Shown piece by piece: positions 32,143-40,400 of a stretch of DNA of 46,426 bases. Origin of the DNA: Acidimicrobiaceae bacterium. GTDB taxonomy: Bacteria; Actinomycetota; Acidimicrobiia; Acidimicrobiales; Aldehydirespiratoraceae. Location of the stretch: assembly GCA_028819505.1 (NCBI GenBank), contig JAPPLH010000024.1, positions 1 through 46,426 of the forward strand, given 5' to 3'. Position numbers and translations under genes: made by a program. Position 1 is the stretch's first letter; the number at the start of each line of letters is the position of its first letter. The notes beneath the pieces were generated by a model. That model made no database searches and was not told the origin of the DNA. It saw nothing but the letters and a program-made list of their open reading frames with translations.

Positions 32143-33966
32143 ATGGGTGCCGAAGACACGGGGGCGGAGGTGGATCCGCGGATCCACCGCAGCCCTGATG
32201 ACACCGACATCAACCTGACCGAGGCGACGCTCGCCCTGCACGACTGGGAGGAGGAGGAGGAGCGCCGCCGCGAGGAGGCGATCGCCAACCGCAAGTCCTT
32301 CGAGGGCCTGCAGGTCGATCCCGACATCGACTTCTACCCCGAGGTCTCCGACCGGGAGCCCGGGGACCGCAACATCGTGCGGGCCGGGTTCGACATCCAC
32401 CCGCAGGTGACGTTCTGGGCGTCGGGGTTCCTGGTGGTGTTCATCTGCCTGTCGATATTCGTCGACGCCACCCAGGACGTGTTCAGCGAGATTCTCGACT
32501 TCATCAACGAGTCGCTCGGCTGGTTCTACATCCTCGACTTCAACATCTTCGTGCTGGTGGCGATGTACTTCGCCTTCAGCCGCTACGGGAAGATCAAGCT
32601 GGGCGGGCCCTTCGCCCTGCCGGAGTTCTCCACCGTCTCCTGGTATGCGATGCTGCTGTCGGCGGGGTTGGGCATCGGACTGATGTTCTGGGGGGTCGCC
32701 GAGCCGATCTTCCACTTCACGTCTCCTGCGCCGCTGTTCGACGTGGAGCCGGGCTCCATCGACGCGGGCAAGGCCGCGCTGGCCACCACCTACCTGCACT
32801 GGGGCATCCACGGTTGGGCCCTGTACGGGCTGACGGCGCTGGCGCTGGGGTTCTTCGCCTACAACCGGGGCCTGCCGCTGACGTTCCGGTCGATCTTCTA
32901 CCCGATCCTCGGGCCGAGGATCTACGGCACCTGGGGCCACGTCATCGACATCCTGACGGTCATCGCGACGCTGTTCGGGCTGGCCACGTCGCTGGGCTTC
33001 GGCGCCCAGCAGGGGGCTGCCGGCCTCAACAAGCTCTTCGGGCTGCCCGACGAGACATGGTTCCAGATCGTCCTGATCCTGGCCATCACCGGCTTGGCCA
33101 CCATCTCGGTGGTCGCCGGCCTCGATGCGGGGGTCAAGCGGCTCAGCGAGCTGAACATCTGGCTGGCGGGCGCCTTCCTGGTGTTCCTGCTGCTGGTGGG
33201 ACCGACGCTGTTCATCCTGTCGCTGTACACCCAGAGCCTGGGCTACTACGTCCAGGTCCTGCCGGAGTTCGCGTTCTGGAACGCAGCCTTCCAGGAGACC
33301 CAGTGGCAGGCCTGGTGGACGATCTTCTACTGGGGATGGTGGATCTCGTGGTCGCCGTTCGTGGGGATGTTCATCGCCAGGATCTCCAAGGGCCGCTCCG
33401 TGCGCGAGCTGCTCATGGGAGTGATCTTCCTGCCGTCGATCCTGTGCTTCCTGTGGATGTCGGTGTTCGGCGGCTCGGCCATCAACCTGCAGATGACCGG
33501 CGAGCGCGACGTGGCCACCGCGGTCAACGACAACGTGGCCACGGCCCTGTTCGACATGCTGGAGGCCTTCCCGCTCACCGACATCGTCTCCTTCATCGGA
33601 GTGCTGCTGCTGATCTCGTTCTTCGTGACCTCCTCGGACTCCGGCTCGCTGGTGGTCGACCACCTCACCTCAGGCGGCAAGCTCGACTCGCCGAAGCCCC
33701 AGAGGGTGTTCTGGGCCGTGATGGAGGGCGTGGTGGCCATCGCGCTGCTGATCGGCGGCGGACTCAGCGCCCTGCAGACCGCGGCCGTCTCGATCGGACT
33801 GCCGTTCTCGGTGATCCTGCTGATCATGTGCTGGAGCATGAAGAAGGCCTTCGCCGAGGAGCTCGACCTGCTCGAGAGCCACTACGACGAGCAGATCTTC
33901 CGGGCCCAGCACAGCGGCCTGATCGCACAAGTGAAGGACAGGCTCGTCGAAGGGCCGAGGAAGTGA
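32143..33966 (+). CDS. BCCT family betaine/choline/carnitine transporter
   Basis: The product has 607 residues and about twelve membrane helices after an acidic 85-residue cytosolic tail. GLGIGLMFWGVAEP (175-188) is the glycine-rich helix of the family, LHWGIHGWALYGLTALALGFFAY follows, and WGWWISWSPFVGMF (about 396-409) carries the tryptophan box that binds trimethylammonium groups. It should import betaine or a related compatible solute with Na+ or H+; the precise substrate is not fixed by these motifs. AAGGGG lies before the ATG. It is divergent from the channel gene and 31 bp upstream of a binding-protein gene, which points to osmoprotection. Confidence 0.93.
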   Translation: MGAEDTGAEVDPRIHRSPDDTDINLTEATLALHDWEEEEERRREEAIANRKSFEGLQVDPDIDFYPEVSDREPGDRNIVRAGFDIHPQVTFWASGFLVVFICLSIFVDATQDVFSEILDFINESLGWFYILDFNIFVLVAMYFAFSRYGKIKLGGPFALPEFSTVSWYAMLLSAGLGIGLMFWGVAEPIFHFTSPAPLFDVEPGSIDAGKAALATTYLHWGIHGWALYGLTALALGFFAYNRGLPLTFRSIFYPILGPRIYGTWGHVIDILTVIATLFGLATSLGFGAQQGAAGLNKLFGLPDETWFQIVLILAITGLATISVVAGLDAGVKRLSELNIWLAGAFLVFLLLVGPTLFILSLYTQSLGYYVQVLPEFAFWNAAFQETQWQAWWTIFYWGWWISWSPFVGMFIARISKGRSVRELLMGVIFLPSILCFLWMSVFGGSAINLQMTGERDVATAVNDNVATALFDMLEAFPLTDIVSFIGVLLLISFFVTSSDSGSLVVDHLTSGGKLDSPKPQRVFWAVMEGVVAIALLIGGGLSALQTAAVSIGLPFSVILLIMCWSMKKAFAEELDLLESHYDEQIFRAQHSGLIAQVKDRLVEGPRK

Positions 33967-33997
33967 CGGGCCCGCTCGAGAACAAAGGAGGCTCGAA

Positions 33998-35014
33998 ATG
34001 AGAAACCAGAGACGCAACGCCATGGTCCTGGCCGGAGCGTTGGCCGCCCTCGTCGTCGTGGCCCTCGTCGTGATCTTCAGCGGCGAGGAGGAGGACCGGA
34101 CGGTGAGCATGGCCCGGGCCAACTGGTCCAGCGGCTACATGCAGGCCGAGATATACGCGCAGCTCATCGGCGAGCTGGGCTACACGGTCACGGACCCTGC
34201 CGACCACACCCTCAACCCGTACTCCTTCTATCCCGCGCTGGACAGCGGGCAGTACGACCTGTGGGCGAACGGCTGGTTCCCCACCCACGACATCTACCTC
34301 ACGTCGGAGACGGCCGCCGGGCTGGAGTACGACCGCAGCATCGAAGCGGTCGGGCAGCAGGTCGAATCGGGTGCTCTCCAGGGGTACATGATCGACAAGG
34401 CCACCGCTGACAGCATGGGAATCACCTCGATGAGCCAGCTGGCCGACGCGTCGGTGGCCGCGGTGTTCGACCAGGACGGCGACGGCCTCGCCGACCTGAT
34501 CGGATGCAACGAGGGCTGGGGCTGCGCGACGATCATCGACAACCACATCGCAGAGCTCGACTGGGGCGACAATGTGGAGCAGGTGTCGGGCGCCTACGGC
34601 GAGCTGATGCAGGGAGTCCAGGACAGGGTGGCGTCCGGCGACCCGGTGCTGTTCTATGCCTGGACGCCCAACTGGACCTACGAGGCGCTCGCACCGGGCG
34701 TCGACGCGGTCTGGCTGGAGTCGCCCGCCCTCGAGGACGACGAGGGCGCCACCGAGGTCCGCGGCCTCGCCGGCTGCTCCGGCAACCCCTGCAACCTGGG
34801 ATGGCCGGTCAACAGCATCCGTGCGGTGGGCAACAGCGAGTTCCTCGATGACAACCCCGACATCCGGCGGCTGCTCGAGCAGGTGCAGATCCCGCTGGCC
34901 GACATCGCCGCCCAGAACGCTCGGGCGAACCCCGACGCCGAGGCCGACGCAGCCGCCTGGATCGCCGACAACCGGGCCCTGGTGGACATCTGGCTGGCCA
35001 ACGCCCAAAGCTGA
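33998..35014 (+). CDS. Glycine-betaine-type (ProX/OpuAC-like) substrate-binding protein
   Basis: The product has 338 residues. The N-terminal hydrophobic stretch (8-27) has no lipoprotein cysteine and may act as anchor or signal. The domain has MARANWSSGYMQAEIY (38-53), DLWANGWFPTHDIYL (87-101), DQDGDGLADLIGCNEGWGC (158-176) and AWTPNWTYEAL (221-231). These give tryptophans suited to a betaine cage. The same landmarks occur in order in the N-terminal domain of the channel fusion, so the two are paralogous. AAAGGAGG lies seven bases before the ATG. No ABC permease or ATPase gene is adjacent, so it may serve a distant transporter or be a sensor. Confidence 0.88.
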   Translation: MRNQRRNAMVLAGALAALVVVALVVIFSGEEEDRTVSMARANWSSGYMQAEIYAQLIGELGYTVTDPADHTLNPYSFYPALDSGQYDLWANGWFPTHDIYLTSETAAGLEYDRSIEAVGQQVESGALQGYMIDKATADSMGITSMSQLADASVAAVFDQDGDGLADLIGCNEGWGCATIIDNHIAELDWGDNVEQVSGAYGELMQGVQDRVASGDPVLFYAWTPNWTYEALAPGVDAVWLESPALEDDEGATEVRGLAGCSGNPCNLGWPVNSIRAVGNSEFLDDNPDIRRLLEQVQIPLADIAAQNARANPDAEADAAAWIADNRALVDIWLANAQS

Positions 35015-35029
35015 CCGGCGGCCTTCCCG

Positions 35030-35103
35030 GAAGCGAGTCCGTATAGGCCGAAGCGAGTCCGTATAGGCCGGCCCGTACAGGCCGGAGCCCTATACGGACT
35101 CGC
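35030..35103. terminator. Tandem repeat plus inverted repeat between convergent genes (possible bidirectional terminator)
   Basis: A 20-bp unit occurs twice in tandem (35030-35049, 35050-35069). Its core GCGAGTCCGTATAGG (35053-35067) is repeated inverted at 35089-35103, within the last codons and stop of the rrf2 gene. RNA from either strand can form a 15-bp stem with a 21-base loop. There is no T-run, so termination is inferred from position. The tandem copies look like inverted copies of the rrf2 3' end. Confidence 0.55.
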
Positions 35104-35539
35104 CGTCGGCCGGCCAGGGCGCCTCCCCTTGGGCCATGGCGGTGATCTGGGCCAGGGTGAAGGAGTCGAGGAACCGGCGCATGTGCGAGCCCGAGGCCGA
35201 CCAGATCGCCAGCAGCACGCACTGCCCCTCGTGGTCGCAGGCGCCGTCGGTGTGGGGCTCGCCGAAGTCGCCCGCGGCGATGGGGCCGTCGACGGCCCGC
35301 ACGATCTCTGACAGCTTGATGTCGGCCGGGTCGCGGGCCAGCACGTAGCCGCCGCCCACCCCCCGCTTGGAGCGCACCAGGCCGGCGCCCTTCATGGCCA
35401 GGAGTATCTGCTCCAGGTAGGGCTGGGGCAGCCCGGTGCGCTCGGCGATCTCCCGCACCGAGGTGGGCGTGTTCTCCCCGTGGAGCGCGAGGGACAGCAG
35501 GGCCCGGGATGCGTAGTCCCCGCGTGTCGACACCCGCAT
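35090..35539 (-). CDS. Rrf2 family transcriptional regulator
   Basis: The product has 149 residues. A winged helix begins MRVSTRGDYASRALLSLALH, with VREIAERTGLPQPYLEQILLAMKGAGLV as recognition helix region and RGVGGGYVLAR as wing. Two cysteines, Cys101 and Cys107 (CDHEGQC), match the first two ligands of IscR/NsrR-type iron-sulfur clusters; the third cysteine is replaced, with Trp about six residues on. A cluster with a non-cysteine ligand is possible. The gene diverges from a phosphatase gene with only 18 bp between start codons, so it may control that gene and itself. The target process (iron-sulfur supply, redox or nitrosative stress) cannot be told. Confidence 0.9.
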   Translation of the reverse strand: MRVSTRGDYASRALLSLALHGENTPTSVREIAERTGLPQPYLEQILLAMKGAGLVRSKRGVGGGYVLARDPADIKLSEIVRAVDGPIAAGDFGEPHTDGACDHEGQCVLLAIWSASGSHMRRFLDSFTLAQITAMAQGEAPWPADGESV

Positions 35540-35557
35540 GGTGGCATCCTAGGTGCC

Positions 35558-36682
35558 GTGGACCGCCCCGAGCCTGCCGCCTCGCGCCGAGAGCCGGTCC
35601 TGCCCGCGTACGGAGGCGGCTGCGTGGCCGACATCGTTCCCGCGGTCCTCCAGACCGGCCTCCAAGGACCGCCGGGCCCGCTGCCCCCGGAGGTCCTCGA
35701 GGCCCGGGCCGTGGTGCTGCTGATCCTCGACGGGCTGGGCGCCGAGCAGCTAGCAGCACGGCCCCGGACCGCTCCGACGCTCCACGAGATGCACGCGTCC
35801 ACGATCACCACGGTGGCGCCCAGCACCACCGCGTCCGTTCTCACCTCCATAGCCACCGGCGTCGGGGTGGGAGAGCACGGGATCGTGGGATACCGCATCC
35901 GGACCGACGACGGCAACCTCAACGTCCTGAAGTGGAGAACGCCCCAGGGCGACGGCCTGGAACGCCACCCGCCCGAGCGGTTCCAGCCGGTGGCCTCCTT
36001 CGGCGGCCAGCGCCCGCCCGCGCTCCAGAGGGACGCCTACCGCAAGTCGGGCTTCAGCCGCGCCTACCTGCGCGACGCTCGCCGGTTCGGGTACAAGATG
36101 CTGTCGAGCCTGGCGGTCGAGGTTCGGCGGCTGCTGGCCGCTGGGGAGTCCTTCGTCTACGCATACTACGAGGGGCTGGACGTCGTAGCCCACGAGCACG
36201 CCTTCGGCGAGCACTACGAGGCCGAGTTGCGGGCCTGCGACCGGCTGATGGCCGATCTGCTCACCGCCGTTCCCCGCGGCACCGCGGTGGTGGCCACATC
36301 CGACCACGGCCTCGTCGACTGCTCCGGCGGCCTGGTCAAGATCGACCGAGCCGTGCTCGACTGCGCCCGGGCGGAGTCGGGCGAGGCCCGCTTCCGCTGG
36401 CTGCACGCCCGGCCGGGACGGGGCCGCGAGCTCTACCGGGCCGCGGTCGGCGCCCACGGACACCAGGCCTGGGTGCGCACCGCCTCAGAGGTCATCGACG
36501 AGGGCTGGCTCGGCCCTGTCGTGACCGAAGCGGCCCGGTCGCGGCTGGGCGACGTGGCCCTGGTGGCACAGGATCGCTGGGCCTTCGGCCACCCCGACGA
36601 CGGCGGCTCCAAGATCGTCGGCCGCCACGGCTCGCTCACCCCGGCCGAGATGCTGGTGCCGCTCCTCGTCCACGTCTCGTAG
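35558..36682 (+). CDS. Alkaline-phosphatase-fold protein (nucleotide pyrophosphatase/phosphodiesterase type)
   Basis: The product has about 374 residues from GTG 35558. It has the superfamily metal site and nucleophile: LLILDGLGAEQL with Asp58, then TTVAPSTTASVLTSIATG, whose Thr90/Thr91 pair holds the probable nucleophile. GEHGIVGY follows, and later DVVAHEH and ATSDHGLVD supply further metal ligands. Such enzymes hydrolyse phosphodiesters or pyrophosphates; the substrate is unknown. No signal peptide is seen, so it is probably cytosolic. It diverges from the Rrf2 gene by 18 bp. Its last codons and stop were duplicated along with the start of the next gene. Confidence 0.85.
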   Translation: MDRPEPAASRREPVLPAYGGGCVADIVPAVLQTGLQGPPGPLPPEVLEARAVVLLILDGLGAEQLAARPRTAPTLHEMHASTITTVAPSTTASVLTSIATGVGVGEHGIVGYRIRTDDGNLNVLKWRTPQGDGLERHPPERFQPVASFGGQRPPALQRDAYRKSGFSRAYLRDARRFGYKMLSSLAVEVRRLLAAGESFVYAYYEGLDVVAHEHAFGEHYEAELRACDRLMADLLTAVPRGTAVVATSDHGLVDCSGGLVKIDRAVLDCARAESGEARFRWLHARPGRGRELYRAAVGAHGHQAWVRTASEVIDEGWLGPVVTEAARSRLGDVALVAQDRWAFGHPDDGGSKIVGRHGSLTPAEMLVPLLVHVS

Positions 36683-36776
36683 GGTTGGACCGTGACCGAC
36701 TCCGCTGCGACCTCGCCGGCACGCCCACCCGTTCGGCGGGCCCACGTCTCGTAGGGTTGGACCGTGACCGACTCCG
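36670..36776. repeat. 35-bp direct repeat, 72-bp period, at the phosphatase/bpa junction
   Basis: Bases 36670-36704 and 36742-36776 are identical. Each copy contains the phosphatase stop TAG and the GTG start of bpa. The first GTG (36692) opens only a 20-codon frame that ends at the TAG in the second copy (36752-36754), ten bases before the true bpa start (36764). Confidence 0.95.
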
Positions 36777-37267
36777 ACACGCCCGAGCCCGAGGTGCTGG
36801 CCGCGGAGGTGGTCGGGGTCGCCGACGGCGACGAGATCAACGAGACGATCGACCATCCGGCCAAGGTCATGCGCATCGGCACCATGCTCAAGCAACTGCT
36901 GGCCGAGGTTCGCTCCACCGACCTCGACGAGGCCAGCCGGCAGCGGCTGCGCGAGATCTACGAGACTTCGGTCGGGGAGGTCGGCTCGGCCCTGTCGCCG
37001 GACCTGCGCGACGAACTGGCGAGGCTCGCCTCACCCTTCGACGGGGCCGAGACCCCGTCCGCCACGGAGCTCCAGGTCGCCAAGGCCCAGCTGGTGGGGT
37101 GGCTCGAGGGCCTCATCCAAGGCATGAAGGCGATGCTTCTCGCCCAGCAGATGAGCGCCCACCAGCAGCTCCAGTCGATGCGGGGCGAGCTGCCGCCGGG
37201 CGCCGATCCGCACCAGCGACCCCACCCCGCCCCCGACGCCGGCAGCCGCCACGGCACGTACCTCTGA
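36764..37267 (+). CDS. bpa: Bacterial proteasome activator Bpa/PafE (DUF2587)
   Basis: The product has 167 residues. The helical core reads HPAKVMRIGTMLKQLLAEV, then LDEASRQRLREIYETSVGEV, then LARLASPF and LQVAKAQLVGWLEGLIQGMKAML, typical of the ring-forming four-helix family. It ends GTYL, equivalent to the GQYL tail of the mycobacterial protein that docks into the 20S proteasome and opens its gate without ATP. A 20S proteasome is therefore expected elsewhere in the genome; none is in this window. The GTG start lies in the second copy of a duplicated junction. The tail before GTYL is a Pro/His-rich flexible linker. Confidence 0.9.
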   Translation: MTDSDTPEPEVLAAEVVGVADGDEINETIDHPAKVMRIGTMLKQLLAEVRSTDLDEASRQRLREIYETSVGEVGSALSPDLRDELARLASPFDGAETPSATELQVAKAQLVGWLEGLIQGMKAMLLAQQMSAHQQLQSMRGELPPGADPHQRPHPAPDAGSRHGTYL

Positions 37268-37381
37268 CCGTTCGGCAGGGACAAGCCCCGAGGGGCCGCT
37301 CGGCGCGACGGCAATGCCGGGCATGCAACGCACGGGCATGCAAAGCAGTTGCGCGAGCTGTTCGAGAGCGGAGTATGGTGC

Positions 37382-37401
37382 GAATCACAGCTGTGTGATT
37401 C
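37382..37401. promoter_or_regulatory. Dyad upstream of dnaE (possible operator)
   Basis: GAATCACA-GCTG-TGTGATTC is an inverted repeat with perfect 8-bp arms, 50 bp before the dnaE start. A weak TTGCGC/TATGGT pair with a long 19-base spacer lies just upstream, so the dyad would cover the transcription start. I cannot match it to a known regulator. Confidence 0.45.
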
Positions 37402-37441
37402 ATCCACAGATCCCTCAACACCCCGTCCACAGCGGTCCACA
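37400..37441 (+). promoter_or_regulatory. Three DnaA-box-like 9-mers upstream of dnaE
   Basis: TCATCCACA (37400-37408), CCGTCCACA (37423-37431) and CGGTCCACA (37433-37441) share the TCCACA core of actinobacterial DnaA boxes (TTGTCCACA), each with two mismatches. The last two are 10 bp apart, one helical turn. They lie in the probable leader of dnaE, so DnaA could influence its expression. Chance cannot be excluded. Confidence 0.4.
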
Positions 37442-37450
37442 GGAGGCGCA

Positions 37451-40400
37451 GTGGCTGACTCCTTCGTCCACCTCCACACCCACACCGAGTACTCGATACT
37501 CGACGGAGCATCCCGGCTCGACGACCTGATCGCGGCGGCCGCCGCCGACGGCCAGCCGGCCCTGGGCATCACCGACCACGGCAACATGTACGGCGTCCTC
37601 GACTTCTACCGCAAGTGCCACCAGCACGGCATCAAGCCTGTCATCGGCCTCGAGGCCTACATGGCCCACGAGTCGCGCTTCGAGCGTCCCCCGCGGCGGG
37701 GCCGGGTCGACGACTCCGGCGGCGACACCGACGGCGGCGGCAAGCTGTACTACCACCTGACCCTGCTGGCCACCGACAACACCGGCTACCGCAACCTCAT
37801 AAGGGTGGCCAGCCGAGCCTTCCTGGAGGGCTACTACTACAAGCCCCGCTGCGACTGGGAGACGCTGAACGACCACTCCGCCGGCCTCATCGCGACCACC
37901 GGCTGCCTCGGAGGCCAGGTTCCCCAAGCCCTGCTTCGGGGCAACCCCGACGAGGCCCTCGCCAAGGCGGCCCGGTTCCAGGAGATCTTCGGCCGGGACA
38001 ACTACTACGTGGAGATGCAGGACCACGGCATACCGGAGCAGCACCAGATCAACCCGCAGCTCCTCCGGATCGCCCGCAAGCTCAAGGCGCCCCTGCTGGC
38101 CACCAACGACAGCCACTACACCCACCGCCACGACGCCGAGGCCCACGACGCCCTGCTGTGCGTGCAGACCGGATCGCTGCTGTCCGACACCGACCGCCTC
38201 AAGTTCCACGGCGACGACCACTACCTCAAGACGGCTGCGGAGATGCGCCGGCTCTTCGCCGAGATCTCCGACGCGTGCGACAACACGGTCGCCATCGCGG
38301 AGCGCTCCGAGGTCGAGATCGAGTTCGGCACCCCGCGGCTGCCGCACTTCGAGGTGCCCGAAGGCTTCGAGGACGACCGCGCCTACCTCGAGCACCTCAC
38401 CCTGGCGGGGGCTCGCGAGCGCTGGGGAGACCCCCTGCCGGCCGCGGCGGCGGAGCGCCTGGCCTACGAGCTCGAAGTCATCAACAACATGGGGTTCGCC
38501 TCCTACTTCCTGATCACCTGGGACCTGATCGCCTACGCCCGCAGCCGGGGCATCCGGGTGGGCCCGGGCCGGGGCTCGGCCGCTGGGTGCGCGGTGGCCT
38601 ACAGCCTGCGCATCACCGACCTCGACCCGATCCGCTACGACCTGCTGTTCGAGCGGTTCCTGAACCCGTCGAGGGTGTCGATGCCCGACATCGACATGGA
38701 CTTCGACTCGCGTCACCGCGACGAGATCATCCGCTACGCCTCCCAGAAGTACAGCCGCGACGGCAAGGACCACGTGGCCCAGATCATCACCTTCGGCCGG
38801 ATCAAGGCCCGGGCGGCGGTGCGCGACGCGGCCCGCGTCCTCGGCTACCCCCACTCCCTCGGCGACCGCATCGCCAAGGCCATGCCGCCGCTGATCCTGG
38901 GCCGCGACACCCCGCTGCGGTACTGCTTCGAGGACTCCGAGGAGTACCGCGACGGGTACCAGGCCGCGGCCGAGCTGCGCCAGATGTGCGAGGCCGACCC
39001 CGACGCGGCCAAGGTGGTGGATACGGCCCGGGGCCTCGAGGGCATGCGCCGCCAGGACGGCATCCACGCCGCGGCCGTGGTGATCACCCCCGAGCCCCTC
39101 ATGGAGTACATGCCCATCCAGCGCAAGCCGGATTCCGGCGGCGACCCGGGCGCCGCCCCGATCGTCACCCAGTACGAGATGCACGGCGTGGAGGACCTGG
39201 GCCTGCTCAAGATGGACTTCCTGGGCCTGCGCAACCTCGACGTCATCACCGATACGGTCCGGCTGGTCGAGCGCACCAGGGGCGCCGCCATCGACGTCGA
39301 CGCCGTCCCGCTCGACGACGACGCCACCTTCGCGATGCTGCGGGAGGGCGACACCGTCGGCGTGTTCCAGTTGGAGAACCCCCAGGTGCGCTCGCTGGTG
39401 CGCTCGCTGGCGCCCACCGCCTTCGACGACGTCTGCGCGCTGGTGGCGCTGTACCGGCCCGGCCCGATGGCGGCCAACATGCACCACGACTACGCCGACC
39501 GCAAGAACGGCCGCCGGCCGGTCGAGTACTTCCACGACGACGCAGAGGCCATCCTGTCCGACACCTACGGGCTGATGATCTACCAGGAGAGCGTTATGCG
39601 GGTGGCCCAGAAGTTCGCGGGCTACTCCCTGGCGGAGGCCGACTCGCTCCGCAAGGCGATGGGCAAGAAGATCCGCTCCGCCATGGCGGCCGAGGAGGAG
39701 AAGTTCGTGGCCGGCGTGGCCTCCAACGGCTACGAAAAGGGCCTGGGCGCCCAGCTGTTCAGGATCATCGAGCAGTTCGCCGACTACGCCTTCAACAAGA
39801 GCCACAGCTACGGCTACGGGCTGGTCGCCTACCAGACCGCCTTCCTGAAGGCCAACTACCCGGTGGAGTACCTCGCGGCCCTCCTCACCAGCGTCAAGCG
39901 CAAGCTGGAGAACGCGTCGGTCTACCTCAACGAGTGCCGGCTGCGGGGCATCGAGGTGCTGGTCCCCGACGTCAACCGGTCGGCCTCGGACTTCACTCCC
40001 GTGCCCTACCACGGCGAGGAGGCGGCGTCCGGCCCGGGCCGGATCGTCTACGGCCTGTCCGCGGTGCGCAACGTGGGCGAGGGCGTCGTGGAGCGGGTGA
40101 TCGCCGAGCGGGAGGCCGGCGGCCCCTTCGAGTCCTTCACCGACTTCGTGGAGCGGGTCGACATGGACATCCTCAACAAGCGCACCGTCGAGTCTCTGAT
40201 CAAGGCGGGCGCCTTCGACTCGCTCGGCCATCCCCGCAAGGGACTGCTGAACGCCCACGACCGGATCATCGACATGACGCTGAGCATGCGGCGCGAGCAC
40301 GAGGCCGGCGTGATGTCGCTGTTCGGGGAGCCCGACGACGGGCCCGCCTTCGACGACAGGCCCCCGATCTCCGACGTCGAGTTCGAGCGGATGCAGAAGC

